A stretch of 60,740 bases of DNA from Bacteroidia bacterium (GTDB taxonomy: Bacteria; Bacteroidota; Bacteroidia; Bacteroidales; VadinHA17), in contig JAPLDX010000133.1 in the NCBI GenBank assembly GCA_026391215.1, positions 1 to 60,740 on the forward strand, written 5' to 3'. Below are positions 18,069-25,842 of this stretch, in pieces (within the stretch, counting starts at the first letter, position 1; every line of letters begins with the position of its first letter). A program made the translations under genes and the position numbers. A model generated the notes under the pieces. The model was given only the letters and a program-made list of their open reading frames with translations, was not told the DNA's origin and ran no database searches.

Positions 18069-18587
18069 TCAGTTACTATTAATAACAATTTCGACTCCGT
18101 TATCTCTTTTCATCCTGTCTGCGAATTCTTTTGCTTCTTTATAAGTCATATTCCCTTTGACCTGGATTAGAACGTTATCCTCACCGTCATCGTCGCCAGC
18201 GACTACCAGGAATTCCCTGAAACCCCTGCCATCAGCGCGGACAAGCATTACCAAGTCGTGATCGGAATTCTTTACTCTCATGAATTCTTCATAATCTTTG
18301 CGGTCAAGCTCTCTCTCAACCATTTCAAAGAAATTGCCGGCATAGATTCCATCATCTTCCTGGGCAAGTATCCTGACCGTACTTATATCTGCAGGCCAGT
18401 AATGATCATCATCATCATCATCATCATTATCAAAAGCCCTGATGAGCTTCAGCAGATTGCCGTTGATCGTAATTGTCGTAAAACCATCGCTCCCGGCATA
18501 CTTGTTAAAAAGAGCATCAACTGATTTCTGGCTGAATCCCGAAACTGTTATCATCATAATGACGATTGCGAAAATTAATCTTCTCAT
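18069..18587 (-). CDS. DUF4252 protein (copy 2), exported, with poly-Asp run
   Basis: 172 residues with a signal peptide (MRRLIFAIVIMMITVSGFSQ). It follows the same family pattern as the copy at the other end of the operon: VDALFNKYAGSDGFTTITING, VRILAQEDDG, YEEFMRVKNSDHDLVMLVRADG, and REFLVVAGDDDGEDNVLIQVKGNMTYKEA. It carries an insertion of seven consecutive aspartates near residues 56-62, encoded by a GAT repeat that could vary in length by slippage. It is first in the minus-strand operon, 48 bp before the sigma-factor gene. Confidence 0.9.
   Translation of the reverse strand: MRRLIFAIVIMMITVSGFSQKSVDALFNKYAGSDGFTTITINGNLLKLIRAFDNDDDDDDDHYWPADISTVRILAQEDDGIYAGNFFEMVERELDRKDYEEFMRVKNSDHDLVMLVRADGRGFREFLVVAGDDDGEDNVLIQVKGNMTYKEAKEFADRMKRDNGVEIVINSN
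18405..18431. repeat. ATC/GAT trinucleotide microsatellite inside a DUF4252 gene
   Basis: Seven ATC triplets, then ATT and ATC, at 18405-18431. They encode Asp-Asn-(Asp)7 on the minus strand. In-frame slippage would alter only the number of aspartates. Confidence 0.9.
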
Positions 18588-18660
18588 ATAAACTGAATTA
18601 AGTTAAATAGAAATCGTTCTATATGAAGACGTACAACACGATGTATCATTACAAAAAAAG

Positions 18661-18676
18661 CCGGAAATTTTTCCGG
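18661..18676 (-). terminator. Intrinsic terminator after the SDR gene
   Basis: CCGGAAATTTTTCCGG forms a 6-bp stem. Read on the minus strand it is followed by a run of seven T residues (18653-18660 complement). It lies about 30 nt after the stop codon at 18705. Confidence 0.8.
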
Positions 18677-18704
18677 TATTTAAATATTATTTCTTTGGTT
18701 CATC

Positions 18705-19523
18705 TTACCTGACAGGAGAATCAGGCTCTTTTGACATTTCAATATATAAAGCCCAGTCTACAATAGTGGGGACTATTCTCTGGAAAAGTGCAGTTAACCT
18801 GCCTTCCCATGTGAGAATTTTGTTTCTTTTCTTCTTACGTATTCCTTTAAGCACCCATTTAGCAACATATTCCGGTGACATCAGCTTTCCCTCTTCCCTT
18901 GGCGATGTTCCTTGTTCCGTGCCGTCAGCTGTCAGAGCATGCTTCCTTATCTCTGAGGCTGTGAATCCGGGAGCTATAACCATCACGTGCAAGCCATTCT
19001 TTAGATTTTCAATCCTTATTGTTTCAAGGAAACCATGTATAGCAAATTTTGATGCAGAATAACCTGTACGGCCGGGAAGACCATGGAATCCTGCCACGGA
19101 TGAAACTCCAACCAGCGAACCCTTATTCGCAACCAGCAAGGGCAATGCATATTTGGTACAATAAACTGTGCCCCAGAAATTTACATTCATAAGAGTATGC
19201 AGTACTTTCAGGTCAACGTCATCAAAAGCAGCTCTCATTGAGAGACCAGCATTATTTATCAGTATGTTGAGAGTACCATATTTTTCAACAGTTCTTTCAA
19301 CAAGGCTTCTGCAATCTGCTTCGCTGGTGACATCGGTTCTCACAAAGCTTGCTTCCTGTTTCTTCCTCCTGATGTCTTCCACGATTGATGCAAGTCTTTC
19401 TTCCGACCTGGCAGCGAGCATAACTTTGCTTCCATTGGCTGCAAATTCACGGGCGACAGCTTCACCTATCCCGGAAGATGCACCTGTGACTATTACAACC
19501 TTGTCTTCAAAAAGGCGTTTCAT
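18705..19523 (-). CDS. Short-chain dehydrogenase/reductase (classical SDR)
   Basis: About 272 residues from the ATG at 19523, preferred over the in-frame TTG at 19544. SDR motifs: cofactor loop TGASSGIG, NNAG, and the active-site YSASK with the preceding Ser in VGVSSVAG. An Arg after the glycine loop (AARSEER) suggests NADPH preference. The C-terminal half carries hydrophobic and basic segments (LKGIRKKKRNKILTWEGRL) as in membrane-associated ketoreductase-type SDRs. The substrate is not identifiable. It is monocistronic with its own terminator. Confidence 0.88.
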   Translation of the reverse strand: MKRLFEDKVVIVTGASSGIGEAVAREFAANGSKVMLAARSEERLASIVEDIRRKKQEASFVRTDVTSEADCRSLVERTVEKYGTLNILINNAGLSMRAAFDDVDLKVLHTLMNVNFWGTVYCTKYALPLLVANKGSLVGVSSVAGFHGLPGRTGYSASKFAIHGFLETIRIENLKNGLHVMVIAPGFTASEIRKHALTADGTEQGTSPREEGKLMSPEYVAKWVLKGIRKKKRNKILTWEGRLTALFQRIVPTIVDWALYIEMSKEPDSPVR

Positions 19524-19848
19524 GTTTTGAATCTCTTCAAACAAAATTCTATCGCTAAAATAACTGATTTTCTAATCAAATGAAGTATGATTTCAAAGTG
19601 ACGGTATAAAATAGAAAACCCGGAACAAATATTCCGGGTATTCTTTGTGATCTAGCTGGGACCCGCTTATTTATTTTATGATGATATCAAATGACTGTTA
19701 AAACCCTCAGTATTACAGCTATTTATAAAAATAAGGTTTATCATGAGTTATCAAAATAGCTCACAATGTTAATAAATTTCTTGCCCTGATTCTTCCCCGT
19801 ATTATATTTTATTTAATTTTGCTCTATTGATAAATTAAAACTATTGTT
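19524..19848. other. Intergenic gap left of the phage-like element, with one hairpin
   Basis: No convincing ORF. A 7-bp stem CCCGGAA (19619-19625) and TTCCGGG (19632-19638) forms a terminator-like hairpin. GATCTAGCTGGGACCCGC follows at about 19650. The rest is AT-rich. I looked for direct repeats shared with the right flank of the element (35162-35337) and saw none longer than about 8 bp, so attachment sites are not assigned. Confidence 0.5.
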
Positions 19849-20415
19849 ATGGGAAAGAAAATAATGATTAATGAGGTTACAGCCTGGGATATATACTTTA
19901 AGCGAGCAAACAGGCTTAAGAAAGAATCACTGAGAGCCCATAGATCAGAGTTGTCTCCTATTAAAAGAAGACTTTATGCGAGTGATCATGAGCTTATGGG
20001 GTTAAAAAACGAATCTCAGAAATGGGATGAAAGACTTCGATGCAGGAAGGAATTGTCAGATGAAGAAGAAAAAGATTTCCAGTTTTATCTGGAAAAGAAA
20101 AGACTGTTGAAACCCATAATAATCAGACTGATAATGAGTTCTAAACAAAGTGTTATCAGTAAACTACTACATGAATTTCAAGATTATGGATTAGATATCC
20201 ATCAGCTGCTGCTCAATCATAATCCTTCATTAATGGAACGCAAGGATTATAATGCTGAGATAAACCGGCTGAAAAAAGAAATAGCATATTATAAAGAGCG
20301 CGAAACACAGCATTTTAAAATAATGGATCTTCAATATTCTGTGATGATGCAGAAAAGATGCAGCAAGGAGGACCCACTTCCGACGCATCTTAAGGTTGTA
20401 ACAATCGAAGGATAA
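19849..20415 (+). CDS. Hypothetical coiled-coil protein, first gene of the element
   Basis: 188 residues, strongly charged and helical, with probable coiled-coil stretches at 20-65 and 135-160 (NAEINRLKKEIAYYKERE). No enzyme motif, signal peptide or membrane segment is visible. It lies 8 bp before the integrase gene and is probably co-transcribed with it. I do not recognise the family. Confidence 0.6.
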   Translation: MGKKIMINEVTAWDIYFKRANRLKKESLRAHRSELSPIKRRLYASDHELMGLKNESQKWDERLRCRKELSDEEEKDFQFYLEKKRLLKPIIIRLIMSSKQSVISKLLHEFQDYGLDIHQLLLNHNPSLMERKDYNAEINRLKKEIAYYKERETQHFKIMDLQYSVMMQKRCSKEDPLPTHLKVVTIEG

Positions 20416-20423
20416 CTTAATTT

Positions 20424-21782
20424 ATGGCAATCAGTGTAATTTTTAAGCTCAAAGAGCCTCAGGCAGGAGTCTCTCCAGGAGACCAAAAGGAGACTCCTGT
20501 TAACCTTTTTTTCAATTATGGCTATTATGTCATTACCAGGGACGGGAAAAAGAAATACACCCCATTAAAATTCGCAACCGGTGAAAAAATAAAACCATGC
20601 TACTGGAAGGACCGGCCGGTTTACCGTGCAAAACAAGTTAAGGAAATTGATTATCAAAGCTTCAATACTATCCTGGACAATATTGAAGGCGCAGCGAAAA
20701 AGGTTTTCAGGAACGAGAGAGCTGCTAACCAGCTACCGACGCCGGATCAGCTCCGGGATCTTCTTAAAAAGGAGCTTAACCTTATTCCGGAGCTGGCAAA
20801 TCCACAAAGAGAATCTTTAAATGAATTTATTGACCGCTTTAACAAAGAAATCGAATCAGGATCGAGACAGACAAAGGGAAGAAAGAAACATAGATATACA
20901 CCCGGGACAGTAAAAAATTATAAATCTTTTAAAAACCAGTTCGACGCATATCAAAAAAGTAAAGGTACGAAGCTGGATTTTAATGATATAGATATGTCAT
21001 TCTATAACGAATTTGTTAATTATTTTACAGAAAAGAAGCAATCTCCAAATAATATTGGTAAGCAGGTCAAATGTCTTAAGGTAATTATGAGGGCTGCCCT
21101 GACAGAAACTCCTCCGCTTCATTCAAATAATGATATTAACGACAAGGATTTTGTTACCCTCAGAGAACCTGCAGAGGAAATATATCTGAATGTTTCTGAG
21201 ATTGAAAAGCTTGAAAATCTGAATCTTTCATATAATAAACACTTAGACAAAATCAGAGATGTATTTTTAATCGGAGTTTACACTGCTCAAAGATTTTCTG
21301 ATTATTCAAGGATCCGGAAAGAGAATATCAGGACCCTTCAATCAGGAACTAAAGTAATTGATCTTAAACAGCAAAAAACAAAAGAGGGAGTTATTATTCC
21401 CATAATGCCTAAACTGGATTCGATCTTAATGAAGTACAATTACAGCATTCCCCGAACCTATGATCAAAAGGTCAATAAATACATTAAAGAAATCGCGAAG
21501 GATGCCGGCATTACTGAAATGATTCCTGTTAAAAGGATCCAGGGGGGACTGGAGATTGAAAAGGACTATCCAAAATATAAGCTGATAAAAACACATACAG
21601 CCCGGAGATCCGGGGCGACTAATATGTATCTGGCCGGGATCCCGACTGTTGATATCATGAAATTGACCGGTCACCTGAATGAATCAGGGTTTTTAAAATA
21701 TATTAAAGTCGGGAAGGAAGAGACAGCTGATAATCTCTCCAAGCATCCTTATTTTAATACTCACCTTAAAGTTGCGAAGTGA
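20424..21782 (+). CDS. Tyrosine-recombinase integrase
   Basis: 452 residues. The N-terminal ~120 residues form an arm-binding-type domain, ~130-240 a SAM-like core-binding domain (KNYKSFKNQFDAYQKSKG), and ~250-450 the catalytic domain. Catalytic residues: Arg in GVYTAQRFSDYSRI, HTARRSGATNMYLAG (H-x-x-R), TGH, and the nucleophile Tyr in FLKYIKVG. It follows the layout of Bacteroidetes phage and transposon integrases and should mediate integration and excision of this element. Its stop overlaps the next start by 4 bp. Confidence 0.92.
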   Translation: MAISVIFKLKEPQAGVSPGDQKETPVNLFFNYGYYVITRDGKKKYTPLKFATGEKIKPCYWKDRPVYRAKQVKEIDYQSFNTILDNIEGAAKKVFRNERAANQLPTPDQLRDLLKKELNLIPELANPQRESLNEFIDRFNKEIESGSRQTKGRKKHRYTPGTVKNYKSFKNQFDAYQKSKGTKLDFNDIDMSFYNEFVNYFTEKKQSPNNIGKQVKCLKVIMRAALTETPPLHSNNDINDKDFVTLREPAEEIYLNVSEIEKLENLNLSYNKHLDKIRDVFLIGVYTAQRFSDYSRIRKENIRTLQSGTKVIDLKQQKTKEGVIIPIMPKLDSILMKYNYSIPRTYDQKVNKYIKEIAKDAGITEMIPVKRIQGGLEIEKDYPKYKLIKTHTARRSGATNMYLAGIPTVDIMKLTGHLNESGFLKYIKVGKEETADNLSKHPYFNTHLKVAK

Positions 21783-22645
21783 TGAATGAACTAGAAAAAG
21801 ATGCATTTGACTGGAAGGCATTTCTTGAAAAGCTTTCTGATTTTAAGGACGAGGAGGAACAATTAATGTTTTTTTCGGAAGCCAGAGAAAAATATAAAGA
21901 AGAAATCCCGGATTTTACTAACCAGTTTTGGTCAGAGCTAAAGGATATCAGCTTTCAATGTGAAAGAGAAGAATATTACAATGAACCGGATGTTTATCAT
22001 GATGATTTCAGACAACATACATTTGAATCTAACTTTGGTATTCCACTGGGAGAGCTAGATGAGTTTACGCGATATGAGATTACAACCGAACTATATCAGA
22101 TGTTTAAATGGGCTGATAACAAGAACCATAAACATTTTATGAAAATGACAAGGCTCTGGGTTGATGGGGTTGATTTTGTAGAAACAAATACCCAGGCCTG
22201 GTCAGTCAAAGACAGATTATTCTTATTAAGGACGATTGTAAATTTTAGGGTACTTCCTGAGATTGACCTTCAGAATGATATAAAGAATTATTCGCGCTAT
22301 TGTGATGAGTTTGGGGCAGGAGGGGAAAGGTTAAGCAAATTGTTAAGTATAATTATGAACACACCCGCGACTAGTATTGAAAAGTGTTTACCACAGATGA
22401 AAAAATATCTTGATTTTAAAGGATTAGATGATTCAATTAAAAAAGAACAAGAGAGAGCTGTCGCAGGAATATGGGCGAACAGGCTTAGGAGAATAACCAA
22501 TATATTTGACAGGCTGACTGCAAGTGCTAAGTATAGTAAAAAGAGCACTGATATCAGTGCTAATTATTCAAATGCTAAAAAGTACCTTGAGAAATTAAAT
22601 GATGCTTATGAGTACTATTTTGGCCCTAACGAGAAAAAAAAATAA
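21779..22645 (+). CDS. Hypothetical protein translationally coupled to the integrase
   Basis: 288 residues, acidic and helical, with no signal peptide and no recognised motif. It overlaps the integrase by 4 bp, so it is made with it. The end carries Lys-rich helices (YLEKLNDAYEYYFGPNEKKK). It could be an integration accessory factor or cargo; the family is not known to me. Confidence 0.6.
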   Translation: MMNELEKDAFDWKAFLEKLSDFKDEEEQLMFFSEAREKYKEEIPDFTNQFWSELKDISFQCEREEYYNEPDVYHDDFRQHTFESNFGIPLGELDEFTRYEITTELYQMFKWADNKNHKHFMKMTRLWVDGVDFVETNTQAWSVKDRLFLLRTIVNFRVLPEIDLQNDIKNYSRYCDEFGAGGERLSKLLSIIMNTPATSIEKCLPQMKKYLDFKGLDDSIKKEQERAVAGIWANRLRRITNIFDRLTASAKYSKKSTDISANYSNAKKYLEKLNDAYEYYFGPNEKKK

Positions 22646-22715
22646 TAAAAGGTGCAACACCTATTCGTTTATTAATTGCTCATATGTGAAATTTGCATGA
22701 GTAAACTTAATATTC

Positions 22716-23006
22716 ATGCAAAACGCTGTTTTACTTGAGAATGTTACCAGGGAGGAACTGATTCGCGACATCAGGGCCCTGGTATCTGAAATAATCGATC
22801 AAAAGCTTCAGCCCGAACCTCAAAAGGATTTTCTTACTAAAAAAGAGGTTTCGGCCATGCTTCGCATTTCCCTTCCTACATTACAACGGATGACTCAGTC
22901 CGGATCCATTACAGGCTACCGGATGGGGCGTCGCATCCTGTACCGGGCCGCAGAGGTTGACAATGCCCTCAAAACCATTGAAACAATCAAATACAAGCGG
23001 AACTAA
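22716..23006 (+). CDS. Excisionase-like helix-turn-helix protein
   Basis: 96 residues. The C-terminal 55 residues match the MerR/excisionase HTH_17 pattern: FLTKKEVSAMLRISLPTLQRM, then GSITGYRMGRRILYRAAEVDNAL. The N-terminal helix (REELIRDIRALVSEIIDQKL) is common in Bacteroidetes HTH_17 proteins. It is likely a recombination-direction factor or early regulator of the element. It overlaps the next gene by 1 bp. Confidence 0.85.
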   Translation: MQNAVLLENVTREELIRDIRALVSEIIDQKLQPEPQKDFLTKKEVSAMLRISLPTLQRMTQSGSITGYRMGRRILYRAAEVDNALKTIETIKYKRN

Positions 23007-23479
23007 TGGCACACACTTACGACACCCGGACCGACAAGAGGATCCCGCTCCCTGGCAGCCGCGAATACTCAGTGAGAATCGAGTTCAAAAAAGTAGTTAA
23101 TCAGATTATATTCCCCTGCAAACTTTCTCCGTTTGAGGAAATTGGCAAAATCGACAGTACTAAAATTCAAACATTCCGGGCCCTCCTGGACACTGGATCC
23201 GTTGATATCTGTATCACAGAACAGACAGCGAAAAAGCTGCAGCTCACTTCAATTGGAACGAGAGAGAGTTTCGGATCTACCGGATCCTGTAAGAAAAACA
23301 TTTATGTAATCAACCTTCATTTACCCTGGGGAATTACTATGCCTATTGAAGTTATGGAATCTGCTGATCATGCTGATTTTGACCTGATTATCGGAATGAA
23401 CATTATTTCAAAGGGAGAGCTTTATATCATCAATTCTTGCAATAAAACAACTGTTCAATTTAAGCAACTTTTTCTATAA
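23006..23479 (+). CDS. Retropepsin-like (clan AA) aspartic protease
   Basis: 157 residues with a single-lobe retropepsin signature: LLDTGS with Asp62, and the hydrophobic-hydrophobic-Gly partner motif FDLIIGMNII near residue 129. Such proteins act as dimers, each giving one Asp. It is placed between the excisionase-like gene and the baseplate-type gene, only 1 bp from each. Bacterial clan AA proteases of this kind are known, but a place inside a phage structural module is unusual. A particle-maturation or regulatory cleavage role is possible and unproven. Confidence 0.8.
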   Translation: MAHTYDTRTDKRIPLPGSREYSVRIEFKKVVNQIIFPCKLSPFEEIGKIDSTKIQTFRALLDTGSVDICITEQTAKKLQLTSIGTRESFGSTGSCKKNIYVINLHLPWGITMPIEVMESADHADFDLIIGMNIISKGELYIINSCNKTTVQFKQLFL

Positions 23480-23480
23480 A

Positions 23481-25040
23481 ATGGCTTACGGACTCAAATA
23501 TGAACTTTTATGCACCTCAAAGCTGGGGAATGCTTACAAGCTGAAGCTTCTGTTTGACGGGTATGAAGGATCTGAAGTTGACCGGAACGTACCTGCCTCC
23601 CCTTTTATTTTGAAAAAAGATAGCGCAGCTGTAATCAACGGCACGTCATTGCAGTTTTCGATTCGTGAAGAGGTTGATTTTGAGCTTTTAGAGTTCTATA
23701 CCGGCAACTCTAAGCACATTAAAGCTGAGTTGTATAAAAGCACAACGATGATATGGACAGGATATGTGCTTTCACAGCAGTACCAGGCTCCATATGTTCC
23801 GGCATCACGGAAGCCAGCAATCACTTTTACGGCTGCAGACGGGCTGGGGATCCTTAAAAATGAGGAGTTCACTCTTACCGGCAACAAGTCCCAGCTGGAA
23901 ATAATAATGCACTGCATTGATAAGATCGGTTTAGGCCTGGGTTACTCTATTGCCATAGATCTGTATGAGGAGCATCACAATGAAACATATTCTCCCCTGG
24001 CACAAACTTACGAAGATGCTTCTATTTATGAAGAATTCAACTGTTATGAAGTGCTGGAAAAGATGCTGGAAAAATACTACGCTGAGATATCTCAGTGTAA
24101 TTGCCGTTGGCGGATAGTATCTAAAACCGACAAGAAAAGCATTCCAAAGCTCTATACCTATGCCGGTGTTTATGAATCCGCCGGATCGACTCCGACTGTT
24201 CTTGACCTGGGATATCCTGATGTTTCAGGTACGGATGTATGGCCGATAGGATCCCTGCAGCATGGAATACAATCAGGAGGAAAGAAAGTTAAGATCAGTC
24301 ATGATTTTGGACTAAAGCCTTCGTTCCTTAGTAATTACAATTTCTTAAATTATTCAGGTAGTGCTTTTGAAAGCTGGACGAAAAGCGGCAGTTTTGATAT
24401 CTTACAGAAGTGGTTAAATGGCAAGCCGTATGCTTTTCTTGACGGGTATTCAAATGTATATACAGACTATATCCAGCAATCCATACAGCTGGTTAATACT
24501 TCCGGTGATGATTTTGTTGTGGAATTTGAATTTGCACCGATTGCCCGTGTTGTTCATGGACCCGGAGACATAACCGGCATTGTGGATACAAATGTTGAAG
24601 TGCTTGTTTATATCTGGGATGGCGGTACCGGCTACCGGTATCTTACGAAAACGGGATGGAGCACTGATTTCGGACATCTTGAAGAGGCCGTGTGTTCTTC
24701 AATATCACAACCTACCTGGAATAAATTAAGAGTATTTACATCAGAACTTCCTTTTGCCTCATGTACTTTGTTTGTGCGTTTATTCCGGCTTCATAGCAGC
24801 GGTCCGTTAGAAAACCAGACGCTTACCGGTATGGCCTATTCTAATATCTGGTGTTATCCTTTGCATTTAAACGAAAATTATCCCAGCAAAATTGAGGTTA
24901 CGGCATCATTTGATAACAGTACCGAGTCTCTAAAACTGTCCGACATAGATGTCTTTACAGCTGATGCACCTGATTATGACAATGCGGGTTTTATGTATAA
25001 AAATATCACAAAACTAAGCGACGGTACACCAACTCAGTAA
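23481..25040 (+). CDS. Phage tail / baseplate-type structural protein
   Basis: 519 residues. The N-terminal 150 residues (MAYGLKYELLCTSKLGNAYK, LFDGYEGSEVDRNVPASPF, DFELLEFYTGNSKHIK, MIWTGYVLSQQYQAPY, FTAADGLGILKN) follow a pattern I recognise from Bacteroidetes phage tail proteins, where it is a baseplate or tail-tip component. The C-terminal part is beta-rich and could contact the receptor. It precedes the assembly-chaperone and tape-measure genes. The exact structural role is inferred. Confidence 0.75.
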   Translation: MAYGLKYELLCTSKLGNAYKLKLLFDGYEGSEVDRNVPASPFILKKDSAAVINGTSLQFSIREEVDFELLEFYTGNSKHIKAELYKSTTMIWTGYVLSQQYQAPYVPASRKPAITFTAADGLGILKNEEFTLTGNKSQLEIIMHCIDKIGLGLGYSIAIDLYEEHHNETYSPLAQTYEDASIYEEFNCYEVLEKMLEKYYAEISQCNCRWRIVSKTDKKSIPKLYTYAGVYESAGSTPTVLDLGYPDVSGTDVWPIGSLQHGIQSGGKKVKISHDFGLKPSFLSNYNFLNYSGSAFESWTKSGSFDILQKWLNGKPYAFLDGYSNVYTDYIQQSIQLVNTSGDDFVVEFEFAPIARVVHGPGDITGIVDTNVEVLVYIWDGGTGYRYLTKTGWSTDFGHLEEAVCSSISQPTWNKLRVFTSELPFASCTLFVRLFRLHSSGPLENQTLTGMAYSNIWCYPLHLNENYPSKIEVTASFDNSTESLKLSDIDVFTADAPDYDNAGFMYKNITKLSDGTPTQ

Positions 25041-25098
25041 CATTGGAACAAGACATTAATGACATAATCACAAAAATAAAATAAAGAAAATTAACGAT

Positions 25099-25407
25099 AT
25101 GGAAACGCCCGAATATTTAACGTTACGCAATGATCAAAAGGTTCGTATTGAATTAAATATGAACTCTATAGGATCATTTACCGCTCTGACCGGGAAAGAA
25201 TTTTTTGAACTTGCTGAAGGCCCTAAGGATGTAAACTCCATACGGACACTGGCCTGGTGTGCAGTTGTAGAGGGAGAAGCCTGTGAGGGGAGTGAACTTA
25301 AAATGACAGAACTCGAATTTGGCCGGCAGATGGGCTTGAAGCAAATGAAGGACTTCTTTCAGATTTTTGGCAGGCTGGTTAGCTCTAGTGTGGAAAAAAA
25401 AAGCTAG
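25099..25407 (+). CDS. Tail assembly chaperone, G-type ORF
   Basis: 102 residues, small and acidic (FTALTGKEFFELAEGPKDVNSIRTLAWCAVVEGEA), with the length and place (directly before the tape measure) of phage tail assembly chaperones such as lambda G. It ends at TAG 25405, just after a run of nine A residues. A -1 slip on that run enters the next ORF without meeting a stop, so a G-T fusion should be made at low frequency. It is recognised by context and the slippery site rather than by conserved residues. Confidence 0.75.
   Translation: METPEYLTLRNDQKVRIELNMNSIGSFTALTGKEFFELAEGPKDVNSIRTLAWCAVVEGEACEGSELKMTELEFGRQMGLKQMKDFFQIFGRLVSSSVEKKS
25394..25403 (+). other. Programmed -1 frameshift site (A9 run)
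   Basis: The zero-frame codons are GAA AAA AAA AGC TAG. The run of nine A (25394-25402) gives an A AAA AAA heptamer at 25395-25401. A -1 slip makes AAG at 25401-25403 the next codon. The new frame is open from there to 25829 and includes the ATG at 25497. This matches the GT fusion mechanism of long-tailed phages. Confidence 0.8.
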
Positions 25408-25829
25408 CAGCTAGAGCAAGATCCATCGCGGCCGGAGAACAGTTAGAAGATAAGGATCACAAAGTAAAGACTAATAAAGTTATAACATACGCAGAGATGA
25501 GAGAGATAGCACTTGGAAGGCTCCTGTACACGCCGGCACGTTTCGGATCAATGCTGGTCGGAGATTTCCTTGATGCTCTTTCAGGGTATATTGAAGGGGA
25601 GAACAACCGTATGCGAAGCATTGCAGAACTGATAAGAACCGCTACAACAATTCTGTGGAACAAGCAAATAGGAAAAGAAAATGTTTTACCAGCTGAACAG
25701 TTATGGAGATTTCCCTGGGATAGTGCAAATATCGAAACAGAGGAGCTGGGTGAAGAGTCTTTGAAAGAAAGAGAAAAGATCCAGGAAACACAGACTAAGT
25801 TCTTAATGGATAATTTCCCCGACACCTGA
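25401..25829 (+). CDS. Tail assembly chaperone, T-type extension (-1 frame)
   Basis: Reading from the frameshift point gives about 142 extra residues: KLAARARSIAAGEQL, then YAEMREIALGRLLYTPARFGSM, and so on to MDNFPDT. The first ATG in this frame is at 25497, so a separate 110-residue product is possible, but the open frame back to the A9 run favours a G-T fusion of about 243 residues. The T part normally recruits tape measure and tail-tube subunits. The tape-measure gene begins 13 bp later. Confidence 0.75.
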   Translation, partial: KLAARARSIAAGEQLEDKDHKVKTNKVITYAEMREIALGRLLYTPARFGSMLVGDFLDALSGYIEGENNRMRSIAELIRTATTILWNKQIGKENVLPAEQLWRFPWDSANIETEELGEESLKEREKIQETQTKFLMDNFPDT

Positions 25830-25842
25830 AAAATAAAGAAAA

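Noticed and set aside
19566..19577. GATTTTCTAATC near the SDR gene as a fourth S24 operator
   Set aside because: The spacing between half-sites is 3 bp shorter than in the three true copies and the left arm is incomplete.
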